Origin: Halomonas halmophila
GTDB lineage: Bacteria > Pseudomonadota > Gammaproteobacteria > Pseudomonadales > Halomonadaceae
Direction: 5' to 3'
Length of the DNA stretch: 64,000 nt
NCBI RefSeq assembly: GCF_006540005.1
Contig: NZ_BJOC01000023.1
Location: forward strand, 31,474 to 95,473
Shown here: piece by piece, positions 1 through 9,162 of the stretch
How the letters are laid out: every line of letters begins with the position of its first letter
How positions within the stretch are numbered: the first letter of the stretch is position 1
Made by a program: the position numbers and the translations under genes
Notes under the pieces: model-generated
Told to the model about the DNA's origin: nothing
The model's input: only the letters and a program-made list of their open reading frames with translations
Database searches by the model: none

Positions 1-586
1 CCTCGACGCCGAGGCCGACGACTACGGCAAGCGCTTCCAGGTCAGTTTCGCCGAGGACGGCAATACCATGACCTACTCGGTGAGTGCCGAAGGCGAGCCC
101 GTGGCGGGCATGCAGGATATCGCCTATCAGTCAGGCGAGCTCCTGCAGGTCGGCGGACTGAGCATGGAGTTGCAAGGCGATCCCGAGGATGGCGACAGTC
201 TCTCGGTTGGCCCCGCCGATACCATGAACACCGATCTCTTCAAGACCCTCGAGAAAGCGATCGGCGTGCTGGAAACTCCCGCCGAGACCTCCCAGGAGCA
301 GGCAGCACTCCGTAACACCTTGAACACGTCGATGCGCGAGCTCGACAACAGTCTCGACAACGTCCTGACCTTGCGTGCCTCCATGGGCGCGCGACTCAAC
401 GAGCTCGATGTGGTCGACTCGGTGAGCGACAACCGAATGCTCAACTACGAGCAGACCCTCTCGGACCTGGTCGACTTGGACTACGCCGAGGCGATTTCCG
501 AGTACAGCATGCGCCAGGTCGGCATGCAGGCCTCCCAGAAGACTTTTGCGGATCTGAAGGGGATGTCGTTGTTCCAGTACTTATAA
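1..586 (+). CDS. flgL: Flagellar hook-filament junction protein FlgL, 3' part
   Basis: This is the C-terminal part of FlgL (HAP3), the second junction protein between hook and filament, exported by the flagellar type III system. The open frame runs in from the left edge (codons start at base 2), so the start codon is outside the window. About 195 residues are visible. They include the helical C-terminal D0/D1 segment typical of flagellin-family proteins (around 260-585), ending in a heptad-like helix and the sequence MSLFQYL. It converges on fliR and is followed by a rho-independent terminator. FlgK would be expected just upstream. The family call is firm, but the full length cannot be judged. 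Confidence 0.9.
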   Translation, partial: LDAEADDYGKRFQVSFAEDGNTMTYSVSAEGEPVAGMQDIAYQSGELLQVGGLSMELQGDPEDGDSLSVGPADTMNTDLFKTLEKAIGVLETPAETSQEQAALRNTLNTSMRELDNSLDNVLTLRASMGARLNELDVVDSVSDNRMLNYEQTLSDLVDLDYAEAISEYSMRQVGMQASQKTFADLKGMSLFQYL

Positions 587-645
587 GGGAGAGTTTCCCT
601 GTCGGTCATGGTGGAACGTTTTGACTCCATGGCCCCTTGTCCCGC

Positions 646-670
646 CCAGGCTTCCCGGCCTGGTTTTTTT
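646..670 (+). terminator. Rho-independent terminator after flgL
   Basis: A 6-bp GC stem, CCAGGC/GCCTGG, with a six-base loop is followed directly by seven T. It lies between the convergent flgL and fliR genes and would end the flg transcript. The T-run is on the plus strand only. Confidence 0.8.
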
Positions 671-679
671 CATGCTGGC

Positions 680-1480
680 TCAGACGGCCGGCGGCAAGGA
701 TGCCAGCATCTCGAGCAGCCCCCGCAGGGCGCCGACTCCCTGATCGAAGAGTCGCTCGAGGAAACGGTCGAGGTCGGTCATCAGTACCATCAACAGGATA
801 ATGCCCACCGTCAGAGAGGCGGGAAAGCCGATATTGAACACCGTGAGCTGCGGCGCCGCACGATTGAGGATGCCAAGCGAAAGGTTGATGATGAGCAGCG
901 AAGCTACCAGTGGCAGGGCCAGCAGCATGCCAGAAGAGAAGATGGTGCCGCCGTAACGAGCCAGCATCATGAAGGCTTCGGGATCGAAGCGCCCCATGCC
1001 GATGGGCAGGGTGCGAAAGCTGTCGGCAAGGACCTCGAGCACCACCAGATGCACGCCGAAGGCCAGGAACATCAGCAACGTGATCATGTAGAGCAGCCGC
1101 GAGAGCACCATCATATTTGTGCCGCTGGAAGGGTCGAAGAAGGTGGCGAAGGCCAGCCCCATCTGCAGGCCGATGAACTCGCCGGTGGCCTGCACCACCG
1201 TCAGGGTCACGCGCATGACCAGGCCCATGGCCGCGCCGATCAACAGCTGCTCCGCCAGGATGCCGAGCCCTTGCCAGGAGACGATCGGCACGTCCGGCAT
1301 CGGCGGCAGGATGGGCGCGATCACCATCGTCAGCGCGCCGGCCAGCGCAATCTTGACCTGGCGGGGGACGCCGGAGTGCCCCCACACCGGCGAGCTGAGC
1401 ATCAGGCCCGTGATCCTGGCGAAGGGCCACAGGAAGGCGACCAGCCAGCCGTGCAGTTGGGCGAAGGTGACCTCGACCAT
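680..1480 (-). CDS. fliR: Flagellar export gate protein FliR
   Basis: FliR is a membrane component of the flagellar type III export gate (FliP5-FliQ4-FliR1) at the centre of the MS ring. The 266-residue protein is of usual length, with several long hydrophobic segments (for example around residues 10-30, 65-85, 125-150, 175-205 and 210-235). Residues such as GLMLSSPVWG near 25 and the glycine-rich region near 80-100 fit the family. It is the last gene of the minus-strand fliLMNOPQR group, 15 bases after fliQ. The start is an ATG. No anomaly is seen. Confidence 0.95.
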   Translation of the reverse strand: MVEVTFAQLHGWLVAFLWPFARITGLMLSSPVWGHSGVPRQVKIALAGALTMVIAPILPPMPDVPIVSWQGLGILAEQLLIGAAMGLVMRVTLTVVQATGEFIGLQMGLAFATFFDPSSGTNMMVLSRLLYMITLLMFLAFGVHLVVLEVLADSFRTLPIGMGRFDPEAFMMLARYGGTIFSSGMLLALPLVASLLIINLSLGILNRAAPQLTVFNIGFPASLTVGIILLMVLMTDLDRFLERLFDQGVGALRGLLEMLASLPPAV

Positions 1481-1495
1481 GCCGGGCGTCCGCTG

Positions 1496-1765
1496 TCAGG
1501 AAATGAGCGTCGGGATGTTGCTGAACAGCTCCCGGGTGAAGTTGGTGATCAGCTTGAGCAGCCAGGGGCCGGCCAGAACCAGCACGGCGAAGACCGCCAG
1601 GATCTTGGGGATGAACGACAGCGTCATCTCGTTGATCTGGGTGGCTGCCTGGAACAGGCTCACCAGCAGGCCGGTAAGCAGTGCCGTCAGCAGCAAGGGA
1701 CCGGCCAGCAGTAAGGTGACGCGCATGCCCTGGTAGGCAATGGTCATAACCGTCTCGGGCGTCAT
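1496..1765 (-). CDS. fliQ: Flagellar export gate protein FliQ
   Basis: FliQ is the small two-helix membrane subunit of the FliPQR export gate. The protein has 89 residues, the standard size. It starts MTPETVMTIAYQGMRVTLLL and has two hydrophobic hairpins, about residues 15-40 and 50-75. The motif Q-A-A-T-Q-I-N-E between the helices is the conserved FliQ loop. It lies between fliP and fliR in the expected order, 22 bases downstream of the fliP stop. Confidence 0.96.
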   Translation of the reverse strand: MTPETVMTIAYQGMRVTLLLAGPLLLTALLTGLLVSLFQAATQINEMTLSFIPKILAVFAVLVLAGPWLLKLITNFTRELFSNIPTLIS

Positions 1766-1787
1766 GCGTGTCTCCTCGGGTCGGGCA

Positions 1788-2570
1788 TTAGATATAGAAG
1801 CTTTCCGCCAGCGAGCCGATCAAAAGCTGCCAGCCATCGACCAGCACGAACAGCATCAGCTTGAACGGCAACGAGATGGTGATCGGCGGCACCATCATCA
1901 TGCCCAGCGACATCAGGGTGCTGGCCACCACCAGGTCGATGATCAGGAAGGGAATGAAGATGGTAAAGCCGATCTGGAAAGCCGTCTTCAGCTCGCTGGT
2001 CACGAAGGACGGTACCAGGACCCGCAAGGGTACGTCCGCCGGGCCCTGCATCTCGCCGATGTCGGCCAGGCGAGCGAACAGCGCCAGGTCCGGTTCCCGG
2101 GTCTGGGCCATCATGAATTCCCTCAGCGGGCCCTGGGCCTGGTTCAGAAACTCGGGAAAGTTGATGTCGCCGTTGGACAGCGGCACCCAAGCCTGGGCAT
2201 GCACCTCGCCGAAGACCGGCGCCATGATGAAGAACGTCAGGAACAGTGCCAGCCCCAGCAGGACCTGGTTGGGCGGAGTGGCCTGGGTGCCCATGGCGGT
2301 GCGCAGCAGGCTCAGCACGATGATGATGCGGGTGAAGCTGGTCATCATCAGCAAGGCCGCCGGCAGGAAGGCCATGGAGCTGAGCAGCAACAGGGTCTGC
2401 AGCGACAGCGACCACTTCTGGCCACCGTCTTCCATGGGCTCGCTGATGATGCCGGGAATCTGCTGGGCCAGTGCCGGGGAGGGCAGGGCCAGCAGGCACA
2501 GCGTCAGCAAGGACAGTGTCAGCAGAAGCAGCGGAGAGAAGCGACAGGGGCGATGCGGCGTGCCGGTCAT
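1788..2570 (-). CDS. fliP: Flagellar export gate protein FliP
   Basis: FliP is the main pore subunit of the flagellar type III export gate. The 260-residue protein begins with a cleavable-looking signal peptide (hydrophobic run about residues 12-35), as in other gammaproteobacterial FliP. It carries the family signatures [13 protein letters not shown] near residue 78 and [20 protein letters not shown] near residue 190, each in a membrane segment. Its ATG overlaps the fliO stop (ATGA), which suggests translational coupling. Confidence 0.97.
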   Translation of the reverse strand: MTGTPHRPCRFSPLLLLTLSLLTLCLLALPSPALAQQIPGIISEPMEDGGQKWSLSLQTLLLLSSMAFLPAALLMMTSFTRIIIVLSLLRTAMGTQATPPNQVLLGLALFLTFFIMAPVFGEVHAQAWVPLSNGDINFPEFLNQAQGPLREFMMAQTREPDLALFARLADIGEMQGPADVPLRVLVPSFVTSELKTAFQIGFTIFIPFLIIDLVVASTLMSLGMMMVPPITISLPFKLMLFVLVDGWQLLIGSLAESFYI

Positions 2571-3001
2571 GACGTCCCCCGCGGCCCGTCATCGCGCCCC
2601 GTGGCTTGCTGTCGCAAGGCCCGTGCGAAGCGCCTGGCAAAGCCGCCTTCGTCGGTATCCGTGGCGGCCGGTGGTGCCTCATCCTGCGGCGCCGGCAGTT
2701 CATGCAGCTTGTTGACCTGGCCGCCGCCGACACCGAGCACCAGCCAGGTGGACTCGACTTCGACGATCACCACCCGCTCGCGGTTGCCCACATTGGTGCC
2801 GCCGATTAGCTTCGGGCGCTGTCCTCGACCTGTGCCGGCGCCACCGAGGCGGCGCAGCAGGTGGTTGCAGATCAGGATGATGGCGATGACGAGCGCCAGG
2901 GCGGCGACCGTCTTGCCCAGGGTCGCCATGCCGACCAGGGCATCGCCTCCCTGGGCGATGCCGTCGGCGACGGCGCCGTCGAGCTCGGCGTTCTGGCTCA
3001 T
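2567..3001 (-). CDS. fliO: Flagellar biosynthesis protein FliO
   Basis: FliO is a membrane scaffold that helps FliP assemble. The protein has 144 residues with one transmembrane helix (about residues 28-48) and a cytoplasmic part containing the family pattern R-E-R-V-V-I-V-E, then W-L-V-L-G-V. FliO is the least conserved gene of the operon, so the call rests on these patterns and on its place between fliN and fliP. It overlaps both neighbours by four bases (ATGA). Confidence 0.9.
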   Translation of the reverse strand: MSQNAELDGAVADGIAQGGDALVGMATLGKTVAALALVIAIILICNHLLRRLGGAGTGRGQRPKLIGGTNVGNRERVVIVEVESTWLVLGVGGGQVNKLHELPAPQDEAPPAATDTDEGGFARRFARALRQQATGRDDGPRGTS

Positions 3002-3510
3002 CGGTTCAGCTTCTGGACCCGTTCGGACGGCGTGATGATCTCGGTGATGCGGATGCCGTACTTGTCTTCGATGACCACCACCTCGCCCTGGGCGATCAGG
3101 TAGCCATTGATCAGGATATCCATGGGCTCGCCGGCCAGCCCCTCGAGCTCGATCACCGAGCCCTGGGCCAGCTCGAGCAACTGCTTGATGGTCAGGCGAG
3201 TGCGGCCCAGCTCCACGGTCAACTTGACCGGGATGTCCATGATCATTTCGAGGTCGCGGGGCAAGGCGGCGTTGTCGCCCTGCTCCAGTGGCTGGAAGAC
3301 GCTGTCGCAGGCGGCGCGCGCGGCCTCCGACGAGGCATCGGACGCCTCGGTATCGGTACCCTCGGCGGCATCCTGCTCGGCCAGGGCTTCGGCCCAGGGA
3401 TCCGCCTGCTCCGCGGCATTCTCGGACGCGCTGTCGCCCTCCTGTTCCGACATGGCGTCGGCCCAGTCGTCGTCGCCGACGTTCTTATCGGGCTTGTTGG
3501 GGTCAGTCAT
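2998..3510 (-). CDS. fliN: Flagellar motor switch protein FliN
   Basis: FliN forms the lower C-ring of the rotor, and through it CheY-P and FliM set rotation direction. The 170-residue protein has an acidic, low-complexity N-terminus (residues 1-75, rich in D/E/A/S) and a C-terminal SpoA domain (about 90-165) with the motifs VKLTVELGRTRLTIKQLL and EPMDILINGYLIAQGEVVV. The start chosen is the ATG at 3510 (MTDPNKPDK), which overlaps the fliM stop by eight bases. A longer in-frame extension upstream is only shadow coding inside fliM. Confidence 0.95.
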   Translation of the reverse strand: MTDPNKPDKNVGDDDWADAMSEQEGDSASENAAEQADPWAEALAEQDAAEGTDTEASDASSEAARAACDSVFQPLEQGDNAALPRDLEMIMDIPVKLTVELGRTRLTIKQLLELAQGSVIELEGLAGEPMDILINGYLIAQGEVVVIEDKYGIRITEIITPSERVQKLNR

Positions 3511-4546
3511 GATGGGGGTCCTCGGGTTTCGGCTCGGACGCCTTGACGAAGGCATCGGACGGCGCGTGGTCGGCGGCGTGGTCGAACAGGTGCAAGACGC
3601 GCAGTGCCCGCTGGCCGTGCTGGCTGCCGTACTCGCACTCCATGACCGGCACGCCATCCACCTTGGCGGTCACCGTTTCGGGCAACTCCAGGGGCAGGAT
3701 GTCGCCCACCTCGAGCTTCGTCACATCGGAGATTCGCGAGGGAAGGTCGGCGAAATCGGCGACCAGCTCGACTGCCGAATGGCGAATCTCGCCGGCCATG
3801 CGCCGCGTCCAGGTGCCGTCCTGGTCCTGATGGCCATCGCTCAAGGGATTGGTGAGCAGGTCGCGCAATGGCTCGATCATCGAATAAGGCATGCATACCT
3901 GGAAGCTGCTGGCCAGGTTGCCCACCTCGAGATTGAAGCTGGTGTTGACCACGATCTCGTTGGGCGAATTGGTGATGTTGGCGAACTTCGCCTGCATCTC
4001 GGAGCGCAGGAAGCTGATCTCGAGCGGGTAGACCGATCGCCAGGATTCGCTGTATGCCTCGATGGCCAGGCGCAGCATGCGCTGGATGATGCGCTGTTCG
4101 GTGTTGGTGAACTCCCGCCCTTCCGACTTGGCCAGGAAGCGGCCGTCGCCGCCGAACAGGTTGTCCACCACCATGAACACCAGGTTGGGCGGAAAGACGA
4201 TGAGCGCCGAGCCCTTCAGCGGCTTCATGGCGATCATGTTGATGTTGGTGGGAACCGGAACGTTGCGCGAGAACTCGCTGTAGCTCTGATAGCGCACCGA
4301 GTCCACGGTGATATCGGCGCTGCGCCGGATCAGATTGAACAGGCCCACGCGGAAATGACGAGCGAAGCGCTCGTTGATGATATCCAGCGTATGCAGGCGT
4401 TCACGGATGATGCGGTGCTGAGAGGCCGGGTCGAAGGGGCGCACCTTGGGGGTGTTGCCGCCGCCGCCACTGGGCTCATCATCTCCGCTGACGCCCTTGA
4501 GCAGGGCATCGATTTCATCCTGGGACAGTAGATCGTCCTGAGACAT
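3503..4546 (-). CDS. fliM: Flagellar motor switch protein FliM
   Basis: FliM is the C-ring protein that binds phosphorylated CheY. It has 347 residues. The N-terminal LSQDEIDALL (residues about 6-15) is the CheY-P binding peptide. A central CheC-like domain follows, and the C-terminal SpoA domain ends near residue 310. Residues 315 onward form a short extra tail rich in charged residues. The gene is 23 bases downstream of fliL and overlaps fliN. No key feature is missing. Confidence 0.97.
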   Translation of the reverse strand: MSQDDLLSQDEIDALLKGVSGDDEPSGGGGNTPKVRPFDPASQHRIIRERLHTLDIINERFARHFRVGLFNLIRRSADITVDSVRYQSYSEFSRNVPVPTNINMIAMKPLKGSALIVFPPNLVFMVVDNLFGGDGRFLAKSEGREFTNTEQRIIQRMLRLAIEAYSESWRSVYPLEISFLRSEMQAKFANITNSPNEIVVNTSFNLEVGNLASSFQVCMPYSMIEPLRDLLTNPLSDGHQDQDGTWTRRMAGEIRHSAVELVADFADLPSRISDVTKLEVGDILPLELPETVTAKVDGVPVMECEYGSQHGQRALRVLHLFDHAADHAPSDAFVKASEPKPEDPHHD

Positions 4547-4569
4547 GGGGTGACTCCGCGACCTCGCCG

Positions 4570-5049
4570 CTATTGCACGATGAATTCGGTAAAGAGCACA
4601 TCCTCGATGGCGAGGTCGGGTTGTGTCTCCGACATCGGGGCCTCGAGCGCGGCGATGATCTGGTCGGCCAGGCGCTTCTTGCCGTTTGCCGATGTCAGGC
4701 CTTCTGCCTGTTTGCCCGAGAGCAGGGTCAGCAACCGGCTGCGCACCTGCGGCATGTGGGTCTCGAGCAGTTTGCGACTCTGGGCGTCGGCCACCTTCAG
4801 TGAGATGCCGGCATAGAGCAGCCTGGCACCATAGTTATCCTCGGCCAGGTTGACGGTGAAGGGGTCGATCTGGACGAAGATCGGCGCCTGATACTCGATG
4901 GCCGCTGGCTCTTCCGCACGGGCCTGTTCCATGCCCCCTTGCTGGGTAAACAGCATGAACAGTGCCGTGGCGGCGGCCGACAGGCTCAGGACGACCAATA
5001 CCACCAGCAACCACAGCAGCTTCCGCGAGCCGCCTACGGATGTCGCCAT
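4570..5049 (-). CDS. fliL: Flagellar basal body-associated protein FliL
   Basis: FliL is an inner-membrane protein that surrounds stator units and supports motor torque. It has 159 residues: a short cytoplasmic N-terminus, one transmembrane helix (about residues 12-34) and a periplasmic stomatin-like FliL domain (about 50-159). It is the first gene of the fliLMNOPQR group. A 150-base gap containing a hairpin separates it from fliK, so a promoter probably lies in that gap, though none was recognised. Confidence 0.92.
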   Translation of the reverse strand: MATSVGGSRKLLWLLVVLVVLSLSAAATALFMLFTQQGGMEQARAEEPAAIEYQAPIFVQIDPFTVNLAEDNYGARLLYAGISLKVADAQSRKLLETHMPQVRSRLLTLLSGKQAEGLTSANGKKRLADQIIAALEAPMSETQPDLAIEDVLFTEFIVQ

Positions 5050-5125
5050 TACCGCTCCTGTTTGTCGATGAGGGCCAATGTGTGGGGGATTATGCCGACT
5101 CGAGGCCGGCCATGATGAAACGAAC

Positions 5126-5144
5126 AGGCCCAGTGAATGGGCCT
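5126..5144 (-). terminator. Hairpin between fliK and fliL, possible terminator
   Basis: The inverted repeat AGGCCCA/TGGGCCT with a five-base loop lies in the fliK-fliL gap. On the minus strand it is followed by GTTCGTTTC, an interrupted T-rich stretch. It could attenuate the fliFGHIJK transcript before fliL. The T-run is poor, so the call is tentative. Confidence 0.4.
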
Positions 5145-5199
5145 ATCTTGGGTTTTTGCTCGCGCTTCGGCTCGAGAGCGGCAAGTTGTCGACGCCCTC

Positions 5200-6549
5200 T
5201 CAGGCGTAGAGGTCGACTCGTCCATCCAGGGGTACCTCCAGGGGCGCTTGCCGGTCGGTGGCGAGTGCGCCGCCGGTCGGTTCGTCATCGGCTCCGGGCA
5301 GGCCCGGGTCGCTGCCGGCAAGGCCGCTGCCCGTGTCGTCGGCGCTACCCTGCTGGTGCTCGCCCACCGAGGTCTCGCCGAGGGTGATGCCCTGCTCCGC
5401 CAGGGCCTCGCGCAATTGCGGCATGGCCTGTTCCAGGGCCTGCCGGACCGCTGCGTGGGCGGAGAGGAACTGGGCATGAGCCCCCTGGTCGCCGATCTTC
5501 AGGGAGACCGAGAGCGGGCCCAGCTCGGCAGGGTGGAGGCGCATTTCGATACGCTGCTCGCCACTTCCCTGGCTGAAGCGCAGTAACTGTCGCCCCAGTT
5601 GCTGAGTCCAGTCCTGACTGCCCACCGGAGCGGTCAGGCTGGCCTGGGCGGGCGTCGTGGCGGCGCCGGCCAGGGTGGACGTTACCTGGCCGGGAGCGCC
5701 GGTACCGGCATGCTGGGCCGGCATCGAGGCTGAGGTGGTCGTGTCGAGCAGTGGCGAGGTCGCGCCGGCATCGCCCCGTGTCGGCACGAAGGCCGTGGCG
5801 TCCGCCGGGGTGCGTTGTGCCACAGCGAGGGCGGAGGACACCGCCTGGGCGATCGGGCTCGGCCGTTGTTCCGGGGCCTGGGCCTGCATCCGGGCCGAGG
5901 GCAGCTCGCCGGAGGTTGTGGCCGGACGGAGCGCCTCGGCAGCGGCGCGTGCCTCGCGCGTCATGGCCGCATCGAACGGGGTCCCGGCCTGCCGGGCGAC
6001 GGTGGCTTGTTGAATGGCGCCTCGCGATATGGCCTGTTGCGACATATCGACCCGTGGCATGCCGCCCGGCGCGAGGCTTTCCCGAGGCGCGCCGGCATTC
6101 ACGGCGGCGGCCCGGGCCGTGGCATCTCCGGGGAGGCGAGCCGTCGTCTCCAGCTGGCCCGAGGCCGTCGCGGCCTGGGTGCCCCGGGTCGCTTGTCCGG
6201 GGCCTTGTGCGACCGCCAGAGGGCCTTGTGCCGCGGCCTGAGTGCCGGCCTGTTCGATCAACAGCAGGCGCTCCATGGCGGCCGTCAGCTCGGGCGACGG
6301 CTCGGAGGTGGCCGTGTCGATCCGTTGCGTCCAGTCATTGGCGTGCCGCACCAGCGTTGCGGTCTCGGCCGTGGCGGTACCGGTTGCCGCGGCATTCGAA
6401 GCACCGTCACGCCCGCCGCCCGAGAGCGACGCCATGGCCTCGGCGAAGGCGCCTCGTTCGGGGGCGTCGGCCTTGGCGACGGCGCCAGTGGCGTCGGTCG
6501 AGGCATTCTTGCCGAGCGCGCCCATGAGTCGCGGTAGGGTATCCATCAA
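5200..6549 (-). CDS. fliK: Flagellar hook-length control protein FliK
   Basis: FliK is the secreted ruler that measures hook length and switches export specificity through FlhB. It has 449 residues. Residues 1-320 are a low-complexity Ala/Thr/Gln/Pro-rich ruler region. The C-terminal globular domain (about 330-420) contains the conserved LHPAELGPLSV and a helix predicted to contact FlhB. A glycine/aspartate-rich tail follows. The order fliJ-fliK matches enterobacteria. A second FliK-like gene lies at 28170-29231. Confidence 0.93.
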   Translation of the reverse strand: MMDTLPRLMGALGKNASTDATGAVAKADAPERGAFAEAMASLSGGGRDGASNAAATGTATAETATLVRHANDWTQRIDTATSEPSPELTAAMERLLLIEQAGTQAAAQGPLAVAQGPGQATRGTQAATASGQLETTARLPGDATARAAAVNAGAPRESLAPGGMPRVDMSQQAISRGAIQQATVARQAGTPFDAAMTREARAAAEALRPATTSGELPSARMQAQAPEQRPSPIAQAVSSALAVAQRTPADATAFVPTRGDAGATSPLLDTTTSASMPAQHAGTGAPGQVTSTLAGAATTPAQASLTAPVGSQDWTQQLGRQLLRFSQGSGEQRIEMRLHPAELGPLSVSLKIGDQGAHAQFLSAHAAVRQALEQAMPQLREALAEQGITLGETSVGEHQQGSADDTGSGLAGSDPGLPGADDEPTGGALATDRQAPLEVPLDGRVDLYA

Positions 6550-6568
6550 TGTCTCCTTGATGTTCGTC

Positions 6569-7018
6569 TCAGCCCCCGAACAGAGGCGCTCGTTGCCGTG
6601 TGCTGTTCACCAGGTCGTCGCTGGCGCGCTGTTCGCGTCGTTGCTCGGTGCGCCGGCGTGAGGCGTCACGGCGCTCGGCCAGGGTGTCGTAGGAGCGCAG
6701 CCGCCGCTGCTCGCTCTGCCAGTGTTGCTGGCTCCGGTCGACGCGCTGCTGTTGTTCGCCCAGGGCCTGGCGGGCGCGCTCCAAGGCGTCGTCGAGCGAG
6801 GCCAGGAAGCGCTGGTAGTTGTGCATGGAGGCCGGGTCGATCCCTTCGCGCAGGGCCGTCTGCAGCCGCGCGGCGTACTCGGCGCGGTAGCGTTGCAGGG
6901 CCTCCAGTTGCTCGGCGACCTGCTGGGCGTCGCGGCGGTCGCCGGCCAGGCGCTGTCCGGCCTGGTCGCGGGCCTGGCGGGCCATTTCGGTCAGGGTGTC
7001 CAGTGGTGTGCGGCTCAT
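6569..7018 (-). CDS. fliJ: Flagellar export chaperone/ATPase stalk protein FliJ
   Basis: FliJ is the coiled-coil stalk of the FliI ATPase ring and helps recycle chaperones. It has 149 residues and is almost entirely charged helix with heptads, rich in R, E and Q. The start chosen is the ATG at 7018 (MSRTPLDTL), which overlaps the fliI stop by four bases (ATGA). A longer frame upstream has no support. The sequence is poorly conserved as is normal for FliJ, so context carries much of the call. Confidence 0.9.
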   Translation of the reverse strand: MSRTPLDTLTEMARQARDQAGQRLAGDRRDAQQVAEQLEALQRYRAEYAARLQTALREGIDPASMHNYQRFLASLDDALERARQALGEQQQRVDRSQQHWQSEQRRLRSYDTLAERRDASRRRTEQRREQRASDDLVNSTRQRAPLFGG

Positions 7019-8412
7019 GGCGTGCCTCCCGATACGCCGGCCAGGGCGAGGCGCGAGGCCTCGAGATCGGCGCATTCGTCGATGTCCTGTTGCAGGAAGG
7101 CCTCCAGGTCCGGATAGCGGCGCACGGCGTCGTCGAGCCGTTCGTCGTTGCCCGGATGGTAGGCACCGACGCTGATCAGGTCGCGGTTGCGCTGATAGCG
7201 TGAGAAGAGGCCCTTGAAACGCTGGGCCTGGCGTCGCTGGTTGTCGTCGATGACGGCGTTCATCGCCCGGCTGATGGAAGCCTCGATATCGATGGCCGGA
7301 TAGTGGCCGGCCTCGGCCAGCACGCGGGACAGCACCACGTGGCCGTCGAGAATGGCTCGTGCCGAGTCGGCGATGGGGTCCTGCTGGTCGTCGCCCTCGG
7401 TCAGGACGGTGTAGAAAGCGGTGATCGAGCCGCCGCCGCGCTCGGCGTTGCCGGCGCGCTCCACCAGGTTCGGCAGCTTGGCGAAGACCGAGGGCGGATA
7501 GCCCTTGGTGGCCGGTGGCTCGCCGATGGCCAGGGCGATCTCGCGCTGCGCCATGGCGTAGCGCGTCAGCGAGTCCATGATCAGCAGGACGTCGCGCCCC
7601 TGGTCGCGGAAGCCCTCGGCGAGCCGGGTGGCGTAGGAGGCACCCTGGAGGCGTTGCAGCGGCGAGGTGTCGGCGGGAGCCGCGACCACCACGGCACGTT
7701 CTCGGCCATGGGCGCCGAGGATATTGTCGATGAAGTCCTGGACCTCGCGGCCGCGCTCGCCGATCAGGCCGACCACGATGACGTCGGCGCGGGTATAGCG
7801 GGCCATCATGCCCAACAGTACCGACTTGCCGACGCCGGAGCCGGCGAACAGGCCCATGCGCTGGCCGCGACCGACGCTGAGCAGGGCATTGATGGCACGG
7901 ATGCCGACGTCGATCTGGGTGTCGATCGGGGCCCGCGCCAGGGGATTGAAGGGGGGCTGCGCCAGGGGCGCGCGCGGCGAATCGTCCAGCGGGCCGAGGT
8001 CGTCCAGCGGCTCGCCGTTGCCGTCCACCACCCGGCCCAGCAGGGCCTCGCCGATCGGGAAACGCCGCGCGGCGTCGCCGGTGCTTTCGCCCAGTGGGTG
8101 GACCCGGGCGCCGGGCATCAGGCCGGACAGGCCGGCCAGCGGCATCAGGAACAGCCGGTCGCCGGAGAAGCCGACCACCTCGGCCTCGGCATAACGGGTC
8201 GCCGGTTGCCCGGGCACGTCGGGCAATTCGATGCGACAGGCATTGCCGAGGGCGACCTGCAGGCCGACGACCTCGATCACCATGCCGGTGGCGCGCACCA
8301 CGCGACCACTGGCACGACGGGTCGGCAGGGCCTCGACGCGGCCGCGCATGCCGCGCAGCGCGCGCTGCCAGTGGTCACGGTGAGGGTCGAGGTGGCCTGT
8401 CGCGTTCATCAT
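7015..8412 (-). CDS. fliI: Flagellum-specific ATPase FliI
   Basis: FliI is the hexameric ATPase of the flagellar export apparatus, related to F1 beta. It has 465 residues. Walker A (AGSGVGKS) is at about 190-197. The Walker B-like [18 protein letters not shown] follows near 265-285, then the GYPPSVF loop. The C-terminal domain ends near residue 450. It lies between fliH and fliJ and abuts fliH without a gap. All catalytic motifs are intact. Confidence 0.98.
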   Translation of the reverse strand: MMNATGHLDPHRDHWQRALRGMRGRVEALPTRRASGRVVRATGMVIEVVGLQVALGNACRIELPDVPGQPATRYAEAEVVGFSGDRLFLMPLAGLSGLMPGARVHPLGESTGDAARRFPIGEALLGRVVDGNGEPLDDLGPLDDSPRAPLAQPPFNPLARAPIDTQIDVGIRAINALLSVGRGQRMGLFAGSGVGKSVLLGMMARYTRADVIVVGLIGERGREVQDFIDNILGAHGRERAVVVAAPADTSPLQRLQGASYATRLAEGFRDQGRDVLLIMDSLTRYAMAQREIALAIGEPPATKGYPPSVFAKLPNLVERAGNAERGGGSITAFYTVLTEGDDQQDPIADSARAILDGHVVLSRVLAEAGHYPAIDIEASISRAMNAVIDDNQRRQAQRFKGLFSRYQRNRDLISVGAYHPGNDERLDDAVRRYPDLEAFLQQDIDECADLEASRLALAGVSGGTP

Positions 8413-9162
8413 TCACTCCGTGGTGGCGCCGGTGGTTGCCGGGCGCGTCCGACGCTTGCGCTGCTGGTCGCGTACTGCCTGCCAGCGGGATTCCCAGGTA
8501 GCGTCCAGCTCACCGCTCTCGCTGGTCACCCGGCAGCCGCCGCGACTGAGCTGGTCGTCCGGCTGCAGGCGCCAGCCGGCGGCCGCGAGCTCATCGCCCA
8601 GCGTCTTCTCCACCAGCCGCAGGTCCAGGGGGTGCAGCCAGAGCCGCTGCTGGCCGACCAGCGGCGGCTCGGTGTGCAGCAGGGCGCGTACCAGCTCGAG
8701 CACCTGCCGCGGTCGTGCCTTGAGGGCCTCGCCGGCCAGCTGGCGTCCCGTGGCCAGGGCGAGCTCGACCAGGTCATCAGCGATGGCGTCGTCCAGCGCG
8801 GTCAGCGCCTCGTTGAACTGGCTCGTCAGTTCCCGCAGGGGCGCGATCTCTTCCTCGAGGCGGTGCTCGAAGGCCGCATCGGCTTCTCGCTGTGCGTCCT
8901 CGCGCCCCTGGGCGAGGCCTTCGGCATGTCCTGCCTCCCGGCCCTGGCGCAGCCCTTCCTCGTAGGCGTCGCGACGAACCTGTTCGCGGAGCGCGTCGAG
9001 GGCTTCCTGCTGGCGCTGGGCTCCCTGGCGGCGCGTCTGCGCGGCGTGGGCCTCGGCTTCGGTGGCGACGTTCTCCCGGTCGGCGCGCAACTCGCCCATG
9101 CGCCAGCGTCGCCAGGTCGAGATCGCGGCGGCGTCCCGAGCGTTTCGCGCGTCGTCAGACAT
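8413..9162 (-). CDS. fliH: Flagellar assembly protein FliH
   Basis: FliH is the peripheral stalk and negative regulator of FliI. It has 249 residues. The middle (about 40-130) is a long charged coiled coil with repeated A/Q/E/R and the GREAGHAEGLAQG type GxxxG repeats typical of FliH. The C-terminal domain (130-235) resembles the delta subunit of ATP synthase. The start chosen is the ATG at 9162, preceded by GGAG, which gives an eight-base overlap with fliG. A GTG five codons upstream is possible but has a poorer site. Confidence 0.92.
   Translation of the reverse strand: MSDDARNARDAAAISTWRRWRMGELRADRENVATEAEAHAAQTRRQGAQRQQEALDALREQVRRDAYEEGLRQGREAGHAEGLAQGREDAQREADAAFEHRLEEEIAPLRELTSQFNEALTALDDAIADDLVELALATGRQLAGEALKARPRQVLELVRALLHTEPPLVGQQRLWLHPLDLRLVEKTLGDELAAAGWRLQPDDQLSRGGCRVTSESGELDATWESRWQAVRDQQRKRRTRPATTGATTE

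Noticed and set aside
608..1714. Long plus-strand open frame opposite fliR and fliQ
   Set aside because: Its product is rich in H, Q, R and G with no fold pattern, as expected from the reverse of a GC-rich gene. fliR and fliQ are certain on the other strand.
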